NCBI GenBank assembly: GCA_009739215.1
Contig: VSJF01000004.1
Coordinates: 1,426,001 to 1,490,000 of the forward strand
Source of the DNA: Floccularia luteovirens
Lineage: Eukaryota; Basidiomycota; Agaricomycetes; Agaricales; Squamanitaceae
Length of the DNA: 64,000 bases
Direction of reading: 5' to 3'
Below are positions 56,452 to 64,000 of the stretch, piece by piece. The notes under the pieces are model-generated. The model was not told the origin of the DNA and did not search any database. It saw only the letters and a list, made by a program, of their open reading frames with translations. The number at the start of each line of letters is the position of its first letter. Within the stretch, counting starts at the first letter, position 1. Made by a program: the position numbers and the translations under genes.

Positions 56452-58473
56452 TCAAAACATGACCGCAGGAGAGTTTTCAATACTATCTATTGAGACTTTG
56501 TGGCCCACCAGAGTCCGTATATTGTTGATCCCGTATCTAGTTAAACATTAAATATATCTTTAGTATCAGGTATTTCCTTCACTCACCGGATCATAGTAGG
56601 TCTTTCTAAACTTAATCCCCAACCATGCACCCGAACATCCTTTGGGAAGCCCATTGACTCAAGCATCTCTGGTCTGAACATCCCACTGTTTCCAACTTCC
56701 ACCCAGCGATTTAGCAAGGGGTGGAAAGCAAAAATTTCCAAAGATGGCTGCGTCATGCGTGGTGTCATTAAAATATCCAGTGAAATGCCCTGCAAAGTTT
56801 GTGCTAACCTCGGTGTATGGGTTATATGCGGGTTTGAAGCGGACTTTTTCTATGCCCATTTTGCTGAAGAAGACTCGCATGAAACCTGCACGATTGATTT
56901 TTAATATTACCAACAACTCGGGATTAGATATAGCTCACCAATCAAATCAGCTAGTGTGAGTTCACGATCAGCGACAACCCCTTCTACTTGATGAAATTCT
57001 GCCAGATGGGTCGCGTCCATTGTCTCATTCCTGAAAACACGATCGATGCTGAATAACTTTGCAGGTCGGAAACCGTCGTCCTTGCCAACGTTGCCAGAAT
57101 TTTCTCTAAACTTTTCAGCAAGTTTGTAGAGCATATACGCAGAAGAGGCTGTGGTGTGAGTTCTGAGGAGCAATTTTCTTGATTCTTCTGGTTGCCAAGG
57201 TGCGCGGTAACCAGTTGATCCATATCCTCCATGTTCATGGACTTCAGCAACGCGCTTGTAATAAGCTGGTTCTGGATCTAGGGATTTTTTAGGATCTTGA
57301 AAGGCAAGGGATCAGTACTCAGCATGAAAAATGAATTGGTGTATGTCACAATACCAGAAAGATAAAAAGTATCTTGCAAATCGCGAGCTGGGTGTTGTTG
57401 TGGCACAAAGAGTGCATCGAAGCACCAGAAACCTGATTCGACGAAAGAAGCAGTTGGCATCTCCGCAAACCTAAAATACTTCTCAACACCTGCAATCACA
57501 GAATGGTATATTCAGGCTCACCCCATTTCCAAAAAAATATTCCTAATTTCTTCTCTGACTTTTAGGAGAGGATGCAGAGCACCTCCATTTGTCGGTATGC
57601 CTTCTGCTTCAAAGTTGTACTTCTTGAATGTCGAATTCTTCCAGGAGCCACTGCAGGAAATAAGTCGAGCTGCAATATGTGATGCTACAAGGCCTACGAT
57701 GTAAGCATTTCCACCGTCAAATCTGTTTCTGGTTTGGCAGTAGAGGTACTGAAGTTTGGGCCCTTGTTAACAGTGAACCATTGACCTTTCCTGACCGTTT
57801 TTATATGTAAGAAAGCGTTTACTAAATAGTGATGGCTTACTTTTGTATGATTAATTTTCGTTTTCGCAGGTCCATCAAAACGGCTTCGCCAGATTTTAGA
57901 GCTCCTGTGGATGCGATCTCGGCTAAATCGAGTTGCGTATTATCACGGATTGTCGATACCTAGAGCTGCATGGATGATTTTACAGTAGATATGGGTGATA
58001 ATGCAGAAATAACTGACTAGTTTGACAAGTCCGTCACCTTCTTTGCCGATCCAGCCGTTCTTGAAGGCACGACCTTGTCCAACCTTGGCCGTTTCATCGC
58101 CTACTTGCTTTCTTAGTTCGACTGGAGTGAGAGGTGTTCCCTCTCCTTTCGTAGGTAATGCAGACCAAACACGGGCTTCATGGGATCCGTTTTTAGCGAT
58201 GAGGGCCCCTTCCGCGGTAAGAACATGGGAATAGACCTCATGAGTTTCATAAGTAATCATCTTTATTTCATTCAGCACTTTTACCAATGAATACATGGGA
58301 TAAATACGCACTTCACGACTTAGTAACGAGTTGAGAGCGCCTAGGATAGTAATTTGATCATCATGAGATGAAGCAGCCTGTATTTGCCCAGGCAAAACAA
58401 ATTCCCTAGTATCAGGAATGAAGCCTTGAGCATCGAGAGCGTTCAGAATTGACTGCTGGAGTATCTCGGCCAT
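56452..58473 (-). CDS. FRS2: Cytosolic phenylalanyl-tRNA synthetase, alpha subunit
   Basis: The catalytic alpha subunit of PheRS. ATG 58471-58473 gives [20 protein letters not shown], then [20 protein letters not shown] and [20 protein letters not shown], the N-terminal DNA-binding-like (winged-helix) part. The class II core follows: [40 protein letters not shown] and [19 protein letters not shown] (motif 1 region), and [20 protein letters not shown]. Motif 2 is [20 protein letters not shown], and motif 3 appears in [22 protein letters not shown] donor after NPYTE skips to [20 protein letters not shown]. The last exon reads [20 protein letters not shown], with the stop at 56452-56454. The PEX2 gene starts 158 bp away on the other strand. 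Confidence 0.96.
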
Positions 58474-58498
58474 GGTTAGTAAATGGTTTATAAGAGAA

Positions 58499-58540
58499 TG
58501 ACTCGCGATGAAACATTTTTTGATAATCTTTAATCACGTG
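58499..58540. promoter_or_regulatory. TGACTCG and CACGTG elements between FRS2 and PEX2
   Basis: TGACTCG at 58499-58505 differs by one base from the Gcn4 consensus TGACTCA, 25 bp from the FRS2 ATG. CACGTG at 58535-58540 lies between the two divergent genes. Position suggests regulation, but neither site is proven. Confidence 0.35.
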
Positions 58541-58631
58541 CAGAGCCAGGTTAAATGTGACATCTTCCATGCTCACTCGCAACGGAAGTCTTTTCTTCTA
58601 TCAGGCCAGCAGGGCCAGCTTCATGGTTTAG

Positions 58632-60127
58632 ATGATGTCGCACACGTCTCATATCTTGGACACTGTCTGGGAGGATGCGCAAACTAGGCTTTCCGCAATC
58701 CGGTCTCAGCTTAACTCAAATATCCCGCCAGCTCCTCGAATCATTCGTGTTGGGCAATTAGACTCGGAGCTCCTAGATCAAGAACTTACCCACCTACTAC
58801 AAGAACCACTAAATAGAGCCATTTCCCTTATCAATGTGAGCGGTGCAACCTTCTCTTGTAAATGCTCATATACACCATGTCCAGCCTTCGTTAAAATCTC
58901 GGTTCGAATCTGAAATTCGATTGTTGATTCAATTGACATTGTACAAATTCTCTGTATGGGATTCTGGAGCCAGCTATGGAGCCAAGCTACAAGACCTTCG
59001 TTATATTGTTCCATCGAAGATATCTGGCCCTCTTGCTCGTTAGCCTCTCCATGCCATATCTTCTTCCTCTAGGTGAATTGATTTCGCTTCTCCCAAGCTT
59101 CTGGCCTACCTCGCAAAACACTTTTTTTCCATGCAACCATGACACTCCTGATCCCCTACATACACAACAGACTTCGAGCGCGTGCGTTGTCTCATGCATG
59201 GCCCGATGCCCCTACCTCCGATAGGCGTCGGAAAGCTTGGAATTTAATGAATTCACTGGAATCTGCGCATACACTTGCAGGTCTATTGAATTTCATTGTT
59301 TTCATGTGGGATGGAAGGTAATTATATAGTCATCCCATGTTATAGACAAGGAATCTGACATCCCACAGTCACCGCACCATTGCAGATAGAATTCTCAAAA
59401 TGAGTCTGGTGCCTGCCAGGCGACTCGTCAAACGCGATGTCAGTTATGAGTTTATGAACCGCCAAATGGTTTGGCATGCCTTCACGGTACGTGAATTCGC
59501 TCAACCTTCATTACTCAAAATTGATCGAAAACAAGGAATTTCTCTTGTTTCTCCTTCCTCTGATAAATGGGAGGTCAATTCGCCGTCGAATCTACCAAGT
59601 ACTATCTCGGTTCTCTCCATCACTTTTACTATCATCTTTCTTGAAAAGGAATGGCAAAATGTTTGGCATATCACAGAGTTCTGCACAACAAATTCAGCAA
59701 AAAAAGGGGAAGTATTGGACTCTCCCCGACAGTCAGTGTGCTATCTGCGCTGAAAATGCATCCTTCAATGCGAACATAACCGAGTCATCGAACATGTTCA
59801 CCTTCCCTGGTGGCTAGGTCTACAGATTCTGAGCTGGAAGAATCTCCTTATGCAATATGTAATCCTTACGTCACTCCATGTGGACATAAATACTGTTATC
59901 ATTGCATTGCCGAACGATTAATACGCACAGCTGAGGAGGCAGGTGAAGAGTCAATGTGGGAGTGTCTTAGGTGCGGAGAGTCCGTAGGAGGCGCTACCAG
60001 ATACATCATCGATACCTCAGAAAGCAATGCGAGTGGAAGCGACTATGATTTTAGTAGTGACTTGGATGTAGATATAACTAATATGTCTGGTTCTCTAGGA
60101 AGCTATAGTGAATCTTTCTCGGAATAG
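58632..60127 (+). CDS. PEX2: Peroxin-2 RING ubiquitin ligase (Pex2)
   Basis: A peroxisomal membrane RING protein that ubiquitinates Pex5 so that the receptor can be recycled. ATG 58632 (or 58635) opens MSHTSHILDTVWEDAQTRL, then PAPRIIRVGQLDSELLDQEL and the Pex2/12 N-domain: RFESEIRLLIQLTLYKFSVW, GASYGAKLQDLRY. A long intron leads to GLPRKTLFFHATMTLLIPYI and SAHTLAGLLNFIVFMWDG, then VPARRLVKRDVSYEFMNRQM and VWHAFTEFLLFLLPLING. The RING has QCAICAENASF, PYVTPCGHKYCYHCIAERL and WECLRCGES. Between the first and second Cys pairs the frame must change near 59784-59825: a 34 bp intron (59784-59817) or a one-base indel. It ends with an acidic, Ser-rich tail and a stop at 60127. Confidence 0.9.
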
Positions 60128-60195
60128 ATATAATACTAAAGATTTCGATGAACCACGAAATTAATATCGTGTTCTAGATTTGTAAAGATCAGAAA

Positions 60196-63100
60196 TTATT
60201 GGCTGCGCACAAGTTCGTCTTGTATTTGCTTCAAGACCGTTGGATCCGCTTTGGAAAGATACACTTGGAAATTTTCTGGCCCGGACATAGCCTCTACCTC
60301 CCCTATTCGCGATCTCACATACACATTCAGTGGAATATTACGAATTGGGTCTTGCTCATAAACCTATTGCCCCGTGAACTTTGTAATGAAAAGAGATTGC
60401 TAATAACATACAGCTTTGCGCCGGTTGTATTCCACTGTCCCATCTGTGTCTTGATAATAAGATGAAGGGGCCTCGTCAAGTTCCCAATAACGTTTTAGAC
60501 TTGAAAAGGAAGGGCTTTGGGCTATCATGAATAAAATTAGACTCAACCAAAGAAACCACATACTCATCGTCTGCATCGGCAATAGTCTCAACATGGGCCT
60601 CTTTGATTTCTCCAAACACATCCAACCAAAGATTGAATATTTCTCCAGGTAACCGTTGAAGAACTTCAGGCCGTCCTGTAGAAACAAAAGACGCAATGCC
60701 CATGGCAGTGAGCTTGCGAAATCTTGGTTCGCTCATGTTGTCAAACTTTAATCAAAGTGAGGTTTTTCAGTTTTGACATAAAATAAAAAACGTACTTTCC
60801 CCCACCACTGGTCTAATACATTGTCATATAGATAAGATTCTTCCTTTCCTACTGATGCCGCTGTCGCAGATATTAGCTGCACGAATATATAGCGATCTGC
60901 CATGACAATACGCGAGAACAAGTAAATGATTTCCGTGAGGAAAATGACGCTGGCCTACATGATTTGAGTCTACTTGGTTACAAAAATATTGGATCGCATG
61001 GACTCACCTCTCCTTCGACAAGAGTTAAAAGAAGGTGGGCGAAGAGCCCAGAATTATGTAGTGGTTCTGCCCAGTTTGTGGATGGTGAGATCTGCACCAA
61101 TAATCCTATTGCCGTCAACATTTCTTTCAAATTTGATGATACAGCACCGCTCTTCAGCGCAGCCAAGAAAGAAGTAAATAGATTTACTGCAAAGTTCTTG
61201 TCATGGGTTATCAGTGCACGAACTCCACAAAATTATGGGACCTCACCTGTAAAATCCCAGATGCATCCAATAAGAAATAAGATTCAAGTATATTTATAAT
61301 CTTCCCTAAGAGATCCAGGTTTGTGCTTAACATGGCCATGGCCAGAGGGAAAAGATCCAATAACGCAGGAGCCCCGTCGACGCTAGATATACTGACTGTG
61401 TTTCGAAGTGCAGCTAACCACAGGTCTAATCCATCTTCATCTAGATTAATGATGACCTATCCCACAGAGTTACAGACTCGATCATAACTAGAAAGAAAGG
61501 GTGATTCCTTACTCCTGGTTGTAGACTTTCTCGAACAAGTGGAACCACAATTCCTCCCAGCACTGTTGAGTGTTCTTTAACAGACTGTATACTTGTTATT
61601 TCAACGGTTTTGCAAAGAGAAAGAGAGTTACCCCGATCAACTTCGTTACTGTCACCAAAAGAGAAGCTTTGAATAGCCAATCTTCACCAGCAGCTACCCC
61701 TGATAACGCTCTAAGTATCAGGAACCAAATTATGCGATGAGAGCTCACAAAGTCGCGGCAGAGGTTCAGTAATGGTGGTAATGTATGGTGTGATCTATTT
61801 CCTTGTTAAGAAAATAATTTTGTGCCTGACACCCGTCATACCTGTGTGCCAGCTTGTTCTATTAGTACGTTGAGGCTGTTATCTACACGGCGCTTGCTTT
61901 CGAGGGTTTCTGCTTCACCGATCAAGCGCACTAGTTCCGTAACTGCTGTTGCCAAGAATGGTTCCAGGATGTTAGTATTGAGATGAACACTCTGAAACGG
62001 CTGTTAGTACAACAACATGGAAAGAGGTCAGATAGCTTTACATCAACACATTCCCTCAAAGCTGCTGCAGCAGTAAGACGGACAACAGTATCTGTCCCTG
62101 GGCCCCGGTCCTTGAGCAAGTGCATCAAGATTTCCCATATGACAGGGCTATTAGGAGAAGTACAATCCTCTGACACCCATTTACCGACCATCCACGCGAT
62201 GCGTCTCTTAATGATAGGAAAACTGTTTGTTACATCAGAGAAAATGGGTCTATCACTCTGAGTCGCTATCAAGCTTACCTAGGATTTGCTTCGCGCACTT
62301 CGGATAAGATGGTGTGTTGCAGCCATTCTTCGAATGGGATGAACCCTTTCAAACGATGTGCACAGCGGCCAATAGCACAATACAAAGCTTCTTTCTGTAA
62401 GACACCTGGTAGCTCGACGACGGATTGTGCTATGTAGGATAGGTTGAATAAGTGCAGCCAGGTGTGCAAGATAGAGGACATACGTGCAATATCTTTGAAA
62501 GTCGTTTGCAGGAGGGGAGTAACGTAATCCGAGAATTGGTTGGACAACTGAACCAAGACACGTTCACTACATGGCTGGAAGTAAAATGAGAGTATATAGA
62601 TGTGTATGTATGTCCCGACCTACCCTTATCTCGAAATCCCATTGTTCATTTTCTTTGTCTTCGAGATTGACCCATTCTTCTGGATCATTCATCCAATTTT
62701 CCAAGTCTAACTCATTTAGTGGCATGAACCGAGTGATGAGTAGACGGACTGCGTTTTCCACAAATTCCTTAGACAGAGCTTGTTAGTGTATTAGCGTGAA
62801 TCACGGGTGATACGTCTATATAAACTCGTACAACTTTCGTTTGGTGTACCATCCTTTCGCACAGGAGTCCATTTTGCTAAATTATCCTTGAAAAGAACCA
62901 TTCCCTGAACCAGAAACCGGAGAGGATAAACTGCTTCCTTCGAATCTGAATGGTTGGTTTTGAGGCTAAATGAAGTTTTGGGGTTAGCGGAGATGGAAAC
63001 TTACCAGCAACAAGCTGTGCGGGTCCATTTGTTGCTTCATCAACTTGGGACCAATAATACAGTACGATATCTCCACACGATGGTAAGGCCACGAAACGTA

Positions 63101-64000
63101 TGGGTGATAATTTTTGCAACCGCCGGAAAAACTTCCCGAAAAGGAGCACATGTCGCGTCAAGATGTCTAAGGATTCATGCGGAAAGTTGGTGTTATGTAA
63201 CCCATTCTGTATGAGAGATATAACAATGTGTTTGCGTAATTCGGCCAGATTTTTCAGATGCAAAGCAGAATTACGAAAAAGGTTATTTATCTGTAAATGA
63301 AAGTGGTCAGGATGGGTCGTAAAGTAATATCTTTGATTGACATACCCAGTCTTGGTTCGTTTCAAACTCTTCTTTCGATACCTTGTCTAGCCTATTCCAT
63401 GACCATTCTGTTGTTTTGACAACACATTTAAAAACTAAATGTGCCAATAGAATATCATTACGAATTCGTTGTGTCGCAATGTTTTGATGCGTTACGGAAT
63501 TATTATTTAGATGAGCGGTTAGACCTGCATAGTAGTTTTGGAGAATGGAGCGTAGTTGTTCGACCATCTTTGCAACCGTTGTATTCATATGGGTTAACAT
63601 GAATGAATGTGATTAACTTACGGTGGTCATTATCTTGATGCCACTTAGCATTTTGATACTTGCGAATTCTTTCAAGATGCCATTTAATAGCTTGATACTT
63701 CTACGAAGAATAAGAACATTCTGAGGGTCATCTTCCAGCGATGACTGACGCAATTTGAGTTTATCGTCGATGAGATTAAGCAAGTCCACCAAAAGGGTTG
63801 GCCTGTGTATGGATTAGATTGAAATATCCATGTGTTAAAGTCGTGACTTGCCAGTTATGGGGATAGTCTTGGCGAGATATCTTTGATACAACGATCTCAT
63901 TGCATTCTGCAATCTATGGAAGAATATGGAGTTGGTGACATGAACGAAGCCTCAAAATATGGCTTCTTACTGTCTCATCTGTCTCATCTAGGAAGCTCAG
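60196..64000 (-). CDS. Importin-11/Kap120-like karyopherin (partial, N-terminus beyond right edge)
   Basis: A HEAT-repeat nuclear transport receptor of the Ran-GTP-binding importin-beta family. The window shows the C-terminal four-fifths or so, in about 18 exons. From right to left in protein order: SFLDETDET, IAECNEIVVSKISRQDYPHN, then HEAT helices with TTVAKMVEQLRSILQNYYAG. Then NLFRNSALHLKNLAELRKHI, LSPIRFVALPSCGDIVLYYW, RFMPLNELDLENWMNDPEEW and LEDKENEQWDFEIRPCSERV, which is typical of importin-11. QKEALYCAIGRCAHRLKGFI and KRRIAWMVGKWVSEDCTSPN follow. The end is FQVYLSKADPTVLKQIQDEL, with the stop at 60196-60198. Splice consensus holds at each intron I checked, for example at DETDET. The alternative, another beta-karyopherin, is less likely given the DPEEW region. 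Confidence 0.85.

Overview
The window reads as nuclear DNA of a filamentous basidiomycete, most likely an Agaricomycete (mushroom-forming fungus). Most genes are broken by many short introns of about 50-60 bp with GT...AG ends. Intergenic distances are short, base composition is only moderately GC, and several products belong to families typical of this group, such as a DUF6534 seven-helix-type membrane protein and a secreted GtaA-like glutaminase. I saw no transposons, CRISPR arrays, rRNA or tRNA genes. Nearly all of the roughly 31 genes are conserved eukaryotic housekeeping genes. I did not find a convincing new multi-gene system.

Layout. 1-8.5 kb: a GT32 glycosyltransferase (cut by the left edge), a Swt1-type PIN nuclease, the cleavage/termination factor Pcf11, ribosomal protein L9 and the isoprenylcysteine methyltransferase Ste14. 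8.7-16.3 kb: mitochondrial EF-G2 (Mef2), a conserved acidic protein I cannot name, a sorbitol/xylitol-type dehydrogenase and a Ran1/Ksp1-like kinase. 16.9-26.3 kb: cobalamin-independent methionine synthase, a Ser-rich small protein, a CPD photolyase with a frameshift in its FAD-binding region, Dom34/Pelota and a TXNDC9-like phosducin-family protein. 26.5-33.6 kb: two secreted enzymes (GH18 chitinase and glutaminase A-like) and a Pro-rich orphan. 34.4-41.9 kb: a WTAP/Mum2-like coiled-coil protein, a STEEP1 homologue, an Avo2-like ankyrin protein and a sucrose-type transporter. 42.1-64 kb: Dph6, PheRS beta, Emc10, Bsd2, a GNAT acetyltransferase, a DUF6534 protein, a Prm10/ThrE-type transporter, PheRS alpha, Pex2, and a Kap120/importin-11-like karyopherin cut by the right edge.

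How the genes work together. Nine gene pairs are head-to-head, and five of them share fewer than about 210 bp between start codons, so bidirectional promoters are probable. A translation theme recurs without forming an operon: L9, Mef2, Dom34, Dph6 (which modifies eEF2), and both subunits of cytosolic phenylalanyl-tRNA synthetase within 14 kb. The FRS1 promoter carries a perfect Gcn4/CpcA-type TGAGTCA and the FRS2 promoter a near match. The methionine synthase promoter carries CACGTG. The most striking anomaly is the photolyase frameshift. Pex2 and Mef2 also have frame changes that need either unusual introns or one-base corrections.

Exon boundaries given here were read by eye from splice consensus and reading frame, and terminal exons are the least certain.
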